64,000 nt of DNA from assembly GCA_025738555.1 (NCBI GenBank), contig JAOVFP010000020.1, positions 496,001 through 560,000 on the forward strand, written 5' to 3'. Both the position numbers and the translations under genes were made by a program. The stretch is from Cyathus striatus (taxonomy: Eukaryota; Basidiomycota; Agaricomycetes; Agaricales; Nidulariaceae). Of this stretch, positions 51,583 through 62,197 are shown in pieces. Under the pieces are notes generated by a model. It saw only the letters and a program-made list of their open reading frames with translations. It was not told where the DNA came from and ran no database searches. Each line of letters starts with the position of its first letter. Position 1 is the stretch's first letter.

Positions 51583-52355
51583 ATGGTTCAATTCTCCTCT
51601 CCTCTTGTAGTTGCCTGTGTTGTTGCCCCCACCCTTGCTGCTTCTCAGTCTGGCCCCGAACTTTCCACGTAAGTAGAAATCCAGCTCCGCCTTCAAATGT
51701 GTTTAACCGTGTCTATAGTCGTAGCATTTACAACAACGAGCTTGAAGCCCCTAAGTTTAGTATCAGGAAGTGGGCTAGTAAGCCTAAGACCCTCATAAAC
51801 AATGTTCTTCCACTTGGGTGAGTCTTTAATGATCATTTTATCGTAATAAAATATTGATTGTAGCCATTTAGCTACCGAGCAAATTTCTCCGGAAAAGCGT
51901 AGTTTCGACGCTGAGAACCTACAAGCGCGCCGCGGTAGCGGAAGACGCCGTAACCGCTCCCAATCTCGCTTTTCTTCTGGAATTAAGATAGAAGCGCTCC
52001 ACGCTCTTGGCGACACTGCTGGTGCTTTCGCGGGGTGAGTGTTCACCATTTTCCACCTGACTGAGTCTCATTTTAAGAAAGGCAAGCAATTTCCAACTTG
52101 AACACGCAACCCCAGCCTACTGTGACTTGTGAGCTTCAGGAGGGACTTGTGGCCCGTGGCAAACGCAATCGTCGCCATGGTCGTGGTCGTGGCGGGGGTG
52201 TCGGCGCGCCTTCAGAGGCTGCCCAGCCTGAAGAGCGAGACCTTTCCGATATATATGAGCTCGAGGCTCGTGAGCTTGAGGAGGGTCTTGAGGCCAGGGG
52301 TAAGCGCGGTCGTGGCCGTGGCAAGAATGTCGGCGCACCCGCAGAAGTTGCCTAA
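51583..52355 (+). CDS. KEP-B: secreted Arg/Gly-rich repeat precursor
   Basis: Secreted protein of 209 residues from four exons (51583-51668, 51719-51817, 51864-52034, 52082-52355). The signal peptide MVQFSSPLVVACVVAPTLAA resembles that of KEP-A. Basic cleavage-type sites follow: SPEKR before SFDAENLQAR, then RRGSGRRRNRSQSRFSSG and an amphipathic IEALHALGDTAGAFAG segment. The last exon holds two units starting after AR: GKRNRRHGRGRGGGVGAPSE and GKRGRGRGKNVGAPAEVA, separated by the acidic linker DLSDIYELEARELEEGLEAR. The layout, cationic segments alternating with acidic LEAR linkers, fits a Kex2-processed precursor. The stop TAA (52353-52355) replaces the Gln codon found at the same place in the first unit, and recognisable continuation follows. 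So the annotated product may be a shortened form. Role unknown. Confidence 0.75.
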
Positions 52356-52569
52356 CCTGAGGAAAGATATCTTTCTAAATTGTAAGCAATGAATTTACTT
52401 TTGTATGTCGCCAGTCTCAGTTTTATTTTGTTTTCCTTAGTGCAACGGAATCAGCATTCGCACGCAATTTTGATGGCCTCTATCAGTATGCAGCACGAGA
52501 AATAGCAGATGCATTGAAGTTTGTGACTTTGAAGATGTTGAAATCAGAGAGTTGAACGAGCTTGACTAG
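52356..52569 (+). pseudogene. Decayed 3' extension of KEP-B
   Basis: Directly after the KEP-B stop the frame goes on as PEERYLSK, matching PEERDLSD of the first repeat. A canonical intron (52382-52440, GTAAGC to CCTTAG) leads in the same frame to an exon reading TESAFARNFDGLYQYAARE. Near 52500-52540 the frame must change by one base; the other frame then reads DFEDVEIRELNELD with a TAG at 52567-52569. KEP-A ends SLEELD, so this is probably the ancestral C terminus. Two lesions, a nonsense codon and a one-base frame change, separate it from the expressed part. I report it as a relic and not as part of the product. Confidence 0.6.
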
Positions 52570-53017
52570 CGTTTTCATATTATCGATTGTTGATCGGATA
52601 TTTACTATAGTGAGTAGTGAATATATACCTACATGTTGCCGTCAATATGCACGTTTCTCTCTTACCACTAATCACATTACGACCTAAGTTGAGTGAGACA
52701 AAGAAGGCCAAAATAAATCTACGAAGCCTCCTGAAGCTCAGCGACTCACAGCAGAAATCATGTTCTACAAAAATAATAACTAAAACACTTGAAGTTGATA
52801 CTTTACAACCGAAGAAAACAAACATGTTTTTGGTAGTAGTGATACAACGTTAGTTGGCAGCGTTATCATGCGTTGTCGTAAATTGTGAGGATGTCATGCA
52901 GAATGCTAGTATGTATGTATATGTATGTTGTATGTATGCAATGCAGAAGAATGGACGAGAACGAATGTGTTGCTATGCGATGAAAAATAAATATGAGAAA
53001 GTCTAAGTGAGATCTAC
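52570..53017. repeat. Spacer with TATG/TGTA microsatellite
   Basis: Convergent 3' flanks of KEP-B and the kinase. At about 52908-52942 there is an imperfect run of TATG/TGTA words. Otherwise nothing recognisable. Confidence 0.5.
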
Positions 53018-55203
53018 TCAGGCTGCTCCTGTAGACGCGAAGAATCTTCCAGGAATAAACCAGTTTCTGGGAGAACGGCGATACACTGCTCGTCGGGTAC
53101 TGCGACCTTGTGTCGCTGGTTTCGACGATGCCGTCGCCATTTGCGACGAGATACCGCCCCAACAGGCAGTTTCGACAAATGCCTCAGAAGGCGCTTGATC
53201 ATACGTAAAGGATTGGTCAAGCTCGATGGCACACCTGCCACGTGAAAGTGGCGCTGAAGGAGGAGGTGGTACAGGTGCCGATGGTGGTGAGCGAGGGAAG
53301 AATTTGATTGTGAATAGACTGGACGCTTTGGACTTGACATCATGGGATTTTCTGGACGAAAAAAGGGTGGGCCTTGAGGGAGCAACGTTGGTCATTATAG
53401 ACGATACATGGGGAGAGGGCTGACTTTGTGGAGGTGAACACTGTACCTGTGAGCGACACCCTAACCACGAGGCTGAAGGAGACGGTGATCCAGACCGAGA
53501 GAAGAGTATATCAGCGTTGTCGGCTACACTGACCGCAGAAGAAGTTGAATATAGCGAAGCTGTTGACGCTTGCGTCGTCGCGGGTGCTAACCACACACTG
53601 GGTGAAGTCATTTCCTTGTCTTCAGTAACAGTGGTTATCGCAGGGTCGGGCACAACCACAACCCCTTTTGTTGACTGAGATTCTTGGCTGGAAAGGTAGT
53701 ATAACGAAGAATATGGGTCATATTCGATGGCTGTATGCATCACGGAAGTTGTTGAGAATGAAACCACACTAGCTGCGTGCTCCTCGTGAAATCTTGGATG
53801 AGAAATATTGGTATTAATAGTGAGGCCTGCAAGAGGGCTTTTAAGTTTCGGCCGAAAGTCCACATCCTGAGGATCGGGGGTGGCTGGAAGAGACGCAGAC
53901 GGGGACTGGATCGATGAGGGGGTGCTTGTTCTATCATATATATCCATATCTGGATGATGGTCAGATCCGGAGGAGGAAGACTGGTAAGCCCAAGTTGCAC
54001 CAGCGGAGGAGTAAGTCGTCCACGGCGCGCCATATGAGGATTCCTGACCTAGAGAATGAGTAGCAAAAATGATATCGGAGGTAGTATCTTTGCTCCAGTG
54101 TGACTTGAGGCCGGTGTTCTCGACCTCTTGTTGAGGAGAAGGAGACTTGGGAAGGGGCTGCTCATCCTGAGTGTCTTCGGAAGAATCGCTGTCGATCTCC
54201 ATGCCAGCTTCCCAAGGACAGCGAGCCATACTTCCTTCAAAAATGACACCATCAGAGTAGAACGTATACACTTCCTCAATGGCCCGTCGGACTTCAGGAA
54301 TGGACATACGTTGTTGCCAGTCGATATCTAGCATGCGGACGAGGATATCGTTGACTTCTGATGAGATGGGAAGAACACTGGGGAGAAATGCAACGGGGTC
54401 CCGGAGATATGCTTGGAATGTGGGGTCGTCAAGGGTGGCCGACTTCCAGGGATTGCGACCCGTGGCAAGATTGAGAAGAATAATACCAAGGGACCAAATA
54501 TCGTTAGCTATAGGAGAATAATAACCGTCTGGAGCGAATTCTCCACCCTGGCACTCTGTAGAGATGTCGTTATACATCAAGGAGGATACAGATAAGAGAG
54601 TTACAACGTACCTGGACTCATGTGGTAAACGCTGCCTGTTCGAAACTCGTCGCTGTACTTGTCGGTAGTGGCGAGGCCAAAGTCAGTGATGGCTATCCGC
54701 AAACCATCGTCGAAGCAAAGGATATTTTCCGGTTTGAGATCCCGATGATAAATACCCAGAGAATGAATATATTCAACTGCATCAAGCAGCTGGAGGAAGA
54801 CGTGTTTAATAAGAGCGTCATCCCCTAAATAGCGGCAACTGTGAAGGATTTGTGTAAACAAATCGTGATCTGGCGCATACTCCATAATAATGTAAGTATG
54901 GTTATAGCTCTCCACGATCTTGTGAAGAGTGACAACGCCCGGATGGGCGGAAGCTATTCTGTGCAGTGCCACTTCACGAATGTGAATTTGGCGCTGGCGT
55001 GCTGATTGATGCCCGTTCGCAACGAGGCACTTGACAGCGTAAGATTTCGGTGCTGAGAGAGAACGAGTTTCCACTGCACGATAAGCAATACCATAACCGC
55101 CAACGCCAAGGACCTCTACGAGCTCGAGAGAGTCTCCGTCGATGCGAGTGCCAAGTGGTGGGTGGATGGCAGAGGAGACGGCTGCGGGAGCCTTCGAAGA
55201 CAT
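53018..55203 (-). CDS. Ran1/Pat1-like serine/threonine kinase
   Basis: Protein kinase of the Ran1/Vhs1/Sks1 group, which in yeasts links nutrient state to growth or meiosis. The start at 55203 gives MSSKAPAAVSSAIHPPLGTR. The kinase domain has LVEVLGVGGYGIAYRAVE (Gly loop), SYAVKCLV (ATP Lys), IREVALHRIASAHPGVVTLH (helix C Glu), YIIMEYAPDHDLF, YHRDLKPENILCFDDGLR (catalytic loop), ITDFGLATT and FRTGSVYHMSP. An intron near 54580-54612 joins this to ECQGGEFAPDGYYSP and NDIWSLGIILLNLATGRNPW. The C-terminal 300 residues are Ser/Pro/Thr-rich and disordered and end in FIPGRFFASTGAA (stop 53018). They would be a regulatory tail. A TATATATAA-type box lies near 55294-55303. All kinase catalytic residues are present. 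Confidence 0.9.
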
Positions 55204-56818
55204 GATGACTAACGGAAAAGGAGAGAAGGAAAGAGTATGAGCACCAGTGCTAACAAAGACTTCGAAGTGGAAAACCGACAACTCTGAGCTGAAGGTATAT
55301 ATAAGTGGGGGGCCATACGGCATTGGAATGTGAAAACGTGACTGACAGCACCCCAGCGCGTGTCCGACATGAGGTATCAAAACGCATCACTGACCTGACG
55401 AAGACCGCACGATGATCCGTTTATAAGTTGTTAACTGGAGTTTAAGGGTTGGTTTGGTTAGAGGCTCTCTGAAGGACGTTCGCTTGGGATAATATAGTGG
55501 ATACAGTGTTGCTGGGGCACGTATGATGTGCTGACTTTGAGTCAGACGCAACCCTCCTGTCCTATCGGTATATCAGAAGTATCCTGAGCGAAGTCGGTTA
55601 CTTAAATAGAATGGATCAGGGTTCTATTCTATAGATTTCCACGTACGAAAGTCAAGAAACGATCGTGGGCGTGAACATGCGATCGCGAGGGCATACGGAG
55701 TCATCTGTCACTTTACTGTGTCGAAGACACATTGCATTGCACCGCAGCCATTGTAATACGCCCTCGATATCGTTAAAGGTTGCTGAGACGCATACAAGCC
55801 GTGGGTTTGGAGGCGGATCAACGAGAGCGGGTAGCCTCCATCGATGACATCTCGCTGAAACCAGCCAAGATGCCACAGTTCAGTTTGATAGACGTTTAAA
55901 CGATCTAAGCGTCAGAAAGCCTCAAACGGGTCGATCGATATACCCTGCTCTTAGTGTTATTTACTGCCTATTCAAAAGAGGAAATAGAGGCCAGTTAGAA
56001 TGGACAGCAGAATGGACTTGTAGACAAGAGCAGTTGGGAGTCTCACAGGGCTTTTCTCGATTGAAAACATACAGGTGATCGAACCTTAAAACGAGTTAAA
56101 GATCCCATACTCCGGTTCGATAGTCCCGTAAAAAGAACCGGTTACATATACGCACCTGTGGCGGCTTCAGTTAGAACGCAGTGAGGAAATATCCGTAAGT
56201 CATTTGCAGGCGTAGTGCACGAATACGATCGCAAGTACCCATTAGCCCATACCATTTAAGAGGATGTCCTTGCAGCAGCAGAAGAAAGAGTAGAAGTCAC
56301 TGCGGTTGGAGCGACAGTAGAAAGAACAGTGTTTCGAAAGTTAAACATTGACATATACATCTGGGGACGCGGCATAGTACAGCTGAGGCTATGGCTAGCG
56401 ACAGCGGAGCAGGACGAGGTGCAAATGGGGGTGCATGCGACAGGCAAAGCAAAGCCCGAGAAGGAAGACAATGACAAGGCAGAGAACTCAGAACTCAGAA
56501 CACGCGTGATGGGCATTGGGGATGGAATACAGTATGCAGCTACTAAAAATGGAAAGTGCAACTCTGAACAATGCACTGCACATGACCCAGCTAACATAAC
56601 GGTCAGGTGACCAGTCTGGTTTAAAGTTGGAGATCGTGTTCAACTCTTCTTCACCACCAGACCTCTTAGATTTCAACTTCCTTCACGGCGGTCCCGCGCT
56701 CACAGTCCTTCTCGCTATCTCATCCTGTCCAGAGCTTATCATCTCGGCCTCACATCCCCGCGCCTCCTTCATTTAACATCCCAGATAACCCCCTCGTGTC
56801 CTCCTCGTCGTTGCCAGC
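55204..56818. other. Divergent intergenic region, kinase / KEN-box gene
   Basis: 1.6 kb. The first 150 nt hold the kinase core promoter. Around 56250-56610 both strands are open but in neither frame do I see a motif, so I do not call a gene. The 200 nt before 56819 are CT-rich, as expected of a promoter. Confidence 0.5.
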
Positions 56819-57744
56819 ATGTCGCTAAGAACGTTCACCGTTTTCCAAGATGCTCCATCTACCGAACCGCCAAAGCCGAAGCCCCTCAGTTCCTCTAGAA
56901 TAATACGTCCATCTGCCTCCAATGCCTCCAATGCGGGCAATGCCACTGTTCATCTCATCATCGACAAAGAAAATGTGCACCCTGTCACTGGGGAACGAGC
57001 AGGGCCTGGTTCTAATGGCGCCATCAAGAAGCGCAAGACCACCGTCCTTGCCACCAAGGCACACTTACCCCTTGCCACCAAGACCCTGAAGGAGTTCAAG
57101 CCAAAGGAGAAACTGGAGAAGGATCCCCAACCTCTGGCGAAGAAGCGGAAGGCATCCTCCGTCACCGCCAAAGACAAGAATATCTTAAAGGACTTGAGAG
57201 CCCCTGCCTCGACTAGGAAGCCCATCAAAAGATCCTCTCGCAAAGTTTTGTCACTGCCTAAATTGGACGAAGAGGTTGAGGCCGAAAAGGAGAAGGAGAA
57301 GGGGCATGTCGTTCAAGTAAATATCGATTCCAAGTGCTACGAGCTCACTGTCAATCCCCTGGCTGACGTCTCTGGTGCCTACGAGAAAACGTCTCCGATT
57401 GAAGCTGCACTTGCTGACTCGAAGGTCAATTTTGGTTTGATTAAGGTGCGCTTAATTTCCAACAACTAATTCATAGCACATTGCAACGTGTTAACCATGA
57501 CGCATAGGAACGCATTACTGAGCCTCAAATTTGCGATTACTTTTCGCCGCCACTCACTGCCTCAACTACCCGTGCACGATCGACTTCAGTGGAGCCCCCA
57601 TCTGAGGCGTGCGCGTTCTCAACGCCTGAACGGAAGCAAATCTACGCAGCATTCACGTTTTCCTCGCCCTCACCTATAAGCAAACGCTTCAAGGAAGTTC
57701 CCATCCCCCCTCGTAGCGTATCACCCACCGGCAATCATGCATGA
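56819..57744 (+). CDS. Basic disordered protein with KEN box
   Basis: Predicted nuclear protein of 287 residues; two exons (56819-57445 and 57508-57744, intron GTGCGC to GCATAG). I recognise no folded domain. The N terminus (MSLRTFTVFQDAPSTEPPKP) leads to LIIDKENVHPVTGERAG, an excellent KEN box, the APC/C degron, in the same DKEN setting as animal securins. The middle is Lys-rich (KKRKTTVLATK, LAKKRKASSVTAKDKN) with nuclear-localisation-like clusters. SKCYELTVNPLADVSGAYE is the best conserved-looking block. Exon 2 has two perfect CDK-type sites (STPERK and SPISKR) and a DYFSPP motif. It could be a cell-cycle protein degraded at mitotic exit; that is inference from motifs only. Confidence 0.75.
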
Positions 57745-58511
57745 TCTAGGAGATACCCTCCCGCCAACGTAATGTATTGGCGACGATCCTCATTTCTATG
57801 AATAGCCTTTGCAATTAGAACGTACGATGTCAGTGTTTAACAGCCTGCGCCTTCTGCATTTCTTACATATTTAGCGTATTCATCCAACACTGACAACCTA
57901 ACACTCATTCCACTTCATGTTACACATTATTATCGTTCATGCACATCAGACAATCGCATTTGCACGCTACATATCTATTGACACTGCATCTCTTTGTCTC
58001 GTATCACATTACTATACCGCATCATATTACCCACAACCTTTGGATGTTTTGAAGGCTGTGTTATCTTTATACATATATTGATCATACTACCGTGTCGTAG
58101 TCACGCCCACACACCCGTCAAGCTGTTGTATGGTATACCCAGTCGTCTATGGTCTATACAAGACTGTCTCCTGAACGCATGATATTGTATCTATTCCCAT
58201 GAATCTAAACGACTCTTAACAGCACTTATTTCCAACTATCTCTAGCCGACCATGAGGGTTATCTACGTTATGTATTTGAATTGTTAACTTCTTTTAAACT
58301 TCGCTTGCTTATCTATCCCCCTATGGCGGCAATTCCAGGCAGAGGGAAGTCACAAATAATTAAATTAGCCCCAGGACAGATGGGAGGCTGTCAATGATAA
58401 CCGAAATATATCTGCGAATACAAAACGAGCCCCGTGCTCACCGCTCCATCTCCAGCGGCTTTTCATCTCTCACCTCTCTCACCTCTTGGAAGCTTTTGCA
58501 ACGACGATATT
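57745..58511. other. Intergenic region before permease
   Basis: 767 nt, AT-rich, with no supportable gene. It contains the 3' flank of the KEN-box gene and the promoter of the permease. Confidence 0.45.
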
Positions 58512-60776
58512 ATGGGAGGCAGTGCCTTGCTCAAGAAACTTGAAGTGCCCCAACGTACTGGCCTCACTTATACCCAGCTCTTTCTGACGGTATGCCGATC
58601 CAAAAATGTTTTCTTGTCTGATTTTTGGGTGTTGCTGTATAGAATGACGATCTTACACCTGTACCTGCATCCAAGAGAACATGGCGTGCGATCAATTTTG
58701 TTTCATTGTAAGTCGCTGCGATGTCAGGTTGCCAGGGCTCGACTTATATTTCAACACTACAACAGCTGGATTGCGGACAGTTTCAATGTCAATACGTGAG
58801 TAATTTTCCTATACAAGGGTTGATGTATTTAGTGTCATACGTCCAGATGGATGATCGTATCTTCGATGGTGCAGCTGGGACTATCATGGTGGCAAGCTTG
58901 GATATGCGTTTGGCTGGGTTATGGTTTCGTGGCGCCCTTCATCTGCTTGAACGCTCGACCAGGCGCAAACTTCCACATTACATTCCCGGTGGTAGCTCGA
59001 ACGAGCTTTGGGCTGTACGGAAGCCTGTGGTGTACCTTTAACCGTGGTGCAATGGCTTGGTATGTCTTGATCTTCCGTATTAGCACCTAGGAGTGTTTCT
59101 GTGTCGACTCGCCTTTGACCAATTTAGTATCTGGTACGGAGTCCAAGCCAGCATAGGAGGTGACTGTATGAAAGTCATGCTTCGGGCTATATGGCCGAGC
59201 GTTAATGACATTCGTGAGTATCACACCTTCGTCGAAGCCGCAACCACTGACACTTACACCACCGCAGCGAACTCGATGCCCGAATCGTCAGGAACCAATA
59301 CTCGCGACTTTATGTGCTTCTTTCTCTTCTGGTTGATCTCACTACCAGCCATCTGGTTTCCCATACACAAAATGTACGTCTCATTCCGCTACCCGAGGAT
59401 ATAGGCATTGATCAGTCTTCATTCCTTCGCATCGCCATGCTCAGCCGTCACTTGTTTACGCTAAAATCAATCGTGACACCCGTTGCCGGAATTACTTTTT
59501 TCATCTGGTGTATAGTTAAAGCAAAGGGAGTCGGTCCGATTATATCTCGTCCTTCAACAGTGCATGGATCTGAGTTAGGCTGGTCAATGGTAACGAGCTT
59601 GATGTCTTGTATCAGCAACATGGCTACACTTGTTACGTATGTCTGTCTCCATTTTGTGACTGTGCTCCTGCGAGCCTGATGTTTTTTAATACAGCAATGC
59701 CCCAGATTTCGCATCTCGCGCAAAGACAGTGGAAGCTGCAATGCTTCCTCAGCTTATATCTGTCCCTATCGCCTTTTCTTTAGTCAGCTTCATAGGTATA
59801 ATTGTGAGCTCATCTTCAGAAACCATATATGGTGAGGCCATATGGTCGCCTATCGACCTCCTCAACCGTTTCCTCGATGATAATCCTTCGAATTCAACAC
59901 GTTTCGGCGTTTGGTTCATCGCATTCGCGTTTATCATTGCACAGCTTGGGTAAGTGGACCTATTGTGTAGCGCGGAGCTATAAGTTAAATATTGTGAGTG
60001 CAGCACCAACATATCAGCGAACTCTATCAGCGCTGGATGTGATTTGACAGCATTGATGCCTCGATTTATAGTAAGTCAGTCGCAGCTACTAAAGGTGAAC
60101 TTAAATTTACCTGAAGTTAGAACATTCGCCGCGGTGGCTACGTCGCTGCCATCGTGGGTCTCTGTATGCTTCCATGGAACCTCCTGAAGGATAGCAACAG
60201 CTTCACATCTTATCTTTCTGCGTATTCTGTCTTCTTGAGCTCTATTGCTGGTGTCATGATCACGGAGTACTATGTTATCCGCCGTGGGCATTACCGTGTG
60301 GCTGATCTTTACCATGCCGGGCATGAGGGATGGTATTGGTACACTTACGGGATCAACTTCCGGTTAGTCTTTCCTCACCTTCCATATTAAAACAGGATTT
60401 TAATTATTTCTGCAGTGCATATGCAGCCTATATTGCAGGAATATTAATCAATGTTGTCGGTTTCGCTGGTGCCAGTACGTACCGCCTCATACGTACCATC
60501 AGCTCTATTAACACCGTCTTTAAAGCCGGGCGTGATGTTCCCCTAGCCGCCACACGTATCTACCAGATGTCATTCTTCACTGGCTTCGGAGTTTCGGCGC
60601 TCGTTTACTACCTTCTTAACTTTGCCTTCCCCGTACCCGGTACCTCAGGAGATTTCAGGGAAGTCGATGTTTCCCATTTCCCCATTGAAGAAGACGACCG
60701 AAGCGACGCTGAGTCGACGACAAGCAGCGACACCAAAGACGTCCATACTGCCACCGTGAATGAACCGACTGCATGA
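58512..60776 (+). CDS. NCS1 nucleobase/allantoin permease
   Basis: Plasma-membrane symporter of the NCS1 family (Fur4/Dal4-type), importing uracil, uridine, allantoin or similar compounds with H+. Start 58512 reads MGGSALLKKLEVPQRTGLTY. Family segments are NDDLTPVPASKRTWRAINFV, SYWIADSFNVNTWMIVSSMV, GLSWWQAWICVWLGYGFVAP, GANFHITFPVVARTSFGLYG and RGAMAWIWYGVQASIGGDCM. The substrate-site helices continue with FTLKSIVTPVAGITFFIWC, SNMATLVTNAPDFASRAKTV, GTNISANSISAGCDLTALMP and RFINIRRGGYVAAIVGLCML, then GVMITEYYVIRRGHYRVADL. NxxDFxRxA is matched by NAPDFASRA. About ten introns, roughly twelve helices, and an acidic Ser-rich tail (EEDDRSDAESTTSSD) ending at 60776. Substrate cannot be fixed from sequence. 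Confidence 0.9.
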
Positions 60777-61195
60777 GCTTGATGACACATGAGATAATTC
60801 TACTTATTTTTAATTTCGTGAACGAATTGTAAATTAGAGCTTACGCAGTTTCTCTTGTATTTTTAAGATATCAGCACATATTCCATGTGGATATGCGCTA
60901 CAATATAATTTGCTGTTCGATTGAGTGTAGGAATGTAAGCGACACGCTGGTACTTATATAGGCTTGAAACATATCAGTACGTAGTAGCATCTGAAGTAAC
61001 AGAGTAAAATCACGCAACGTCTTAAAGGTATGGCAGTTAAGGTGATGGATAATAACATAGTAATAGATGCGATCGATACGAATGAATCGTGAGCTAGGTT
61101 TTGGCACAGTGGACTTGATATCAAATTAGAGCTTTTGGAGGCTCTGAAATTAACATTCCTAAATTAAAAACAAAGGTCACCGAATTCCCCTACGC
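60777..61195. other. Convergent 3' flanks
   Basis: 419 nt between permease and uS7m. No further gene seen. Confidence 0.45.
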
Positions 61196-61951
61196 CTATC
61201 TCAAAGAACCTCTGCAAAAAAAAAATAAGTGCCAAAAATCATATAGTGGTTAAGTAATAACGAACCTAGTGACCATAGCCGCCTTATGCAAGTCAGCCTT
61301 CAACTTCAGCACACCATTGGAATCCTTCGCCGCCCGTATAATATCTATGATCTCCCTTGCCAATCGCTCTGGAAGAGGTCCTTTCCTCTTTGCCGTCTCC
61401 TTCAATATCCACTTGAACGCGTACTTGGCTCGCTGGCGATCGTTTAGTGCGAATGGCTTTGGTTCAGGTTTTCCCGCTTTAGATTTATGGTTGAGGATCT
61501 TCACAGCTGGTGAAGCCATTAAAATCGCTTCTCGTAAAATAGGAAGAGCATCTGCCCGGGTTAAAGTATGGATATTGAGGAGTGTGCGTGTGACGAGAGT
61601 TTGTGCACGAGCGCGACGACCATGTCGGACAAGCGCGGCAGCGAAGAAGTCAAGGAGGGGGTCGCGAGGTAGAGGAATCTGTATGGGCTTTGCAACCTGT
61701 TTTATTTCAGTTTTAACTGCTTCATCTTTTATAATTTCAGGCGATTTAGCAGTATTGAGAGGCTCCAAGTTAATGGCAGATATCGCTTCGTCCATGATAG
61801 AGTTGTTGGACTCAATTACACCCCTCGCGGAGGCGTCTGAGAGCGATAAATTCGATTGGTTCCTTATGGAGAGAACTGAAGAGTATGTTGCTGGTCTTGT
61901 AACATGACGTGGAAGAGCTCTGCTCACTGTAGCCCTCAGTAAGGAGAACAT
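61196..61951 (-). CDS. RSM7: Mitochondrial ribosomal protein uS7m
   Basis: Small-subunit mitoribosomal protein of 233 residues: exon 1 61951-61266 and a 16-nt exon 2 61211-61196. The N terminus (MFSLLRATVSRALPRHVTRP) is a mitochondrial presequence. The S7 domain starts near residue 95 with PRDPLLDFFAAALVRHGRRA, followed by LVTRTLLNIHTL, LREAILMASPAVKILNH and RAKYAFKWILKETAKRKGPL, PERLAREIIDIIRAAK and LHKAAMVTRGSLR. The intron (61212-61265) has a long A/T run before its TTGCAG acceptor. Splicing to the tiny last exon gives the RGSLR end that fungal uS7m proteins show, so I prefer it to read-through. Intact. Confidence 0.9.
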
Positions 61952-62197
61952 TTGCTCGTTGGACTTTTTTCCGGAAAGAACGTTGTACTTATGTAGTCAC
62001 GCTCGCCTGAGGAAGCATCAATTATGAACTTCCCACGGCCTCTTGTATATATCACACTTTGAACGAAAAATACAAGTCGAGATAAGGCGAGCAAAAATCC
62101 TACAGTACTTATATATAATCAGAATACATCCATCCTCCGTTGTAAGCCAAAAATGAAAATGAAAAATAGCTCTTGGTTTATATGAATTCTCCTTCGC
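61952..62197. promoter_or_regulatory. uS7m promoter / PFK26-like 3' flank
   Basis: 246 nt containing the 5' flank of the minus-strand uS7m gene and the 3' flank of the PFK26-like gene. No TATA box next to the uS7m start. Confidence 0.4.

Noticed and set aside
56071..56150. tRNA B-box-like GGTTCGAT words on both strands
   Set aside because: No matching A box, acceptor stem or anticodon arm could be folded around them.
56256..56610. Open frames on both strands between the kinase and the KEN-box gene
   Set aside because: Neither translation has a motif, signal peptide or splice logic, and both being open points to chance.
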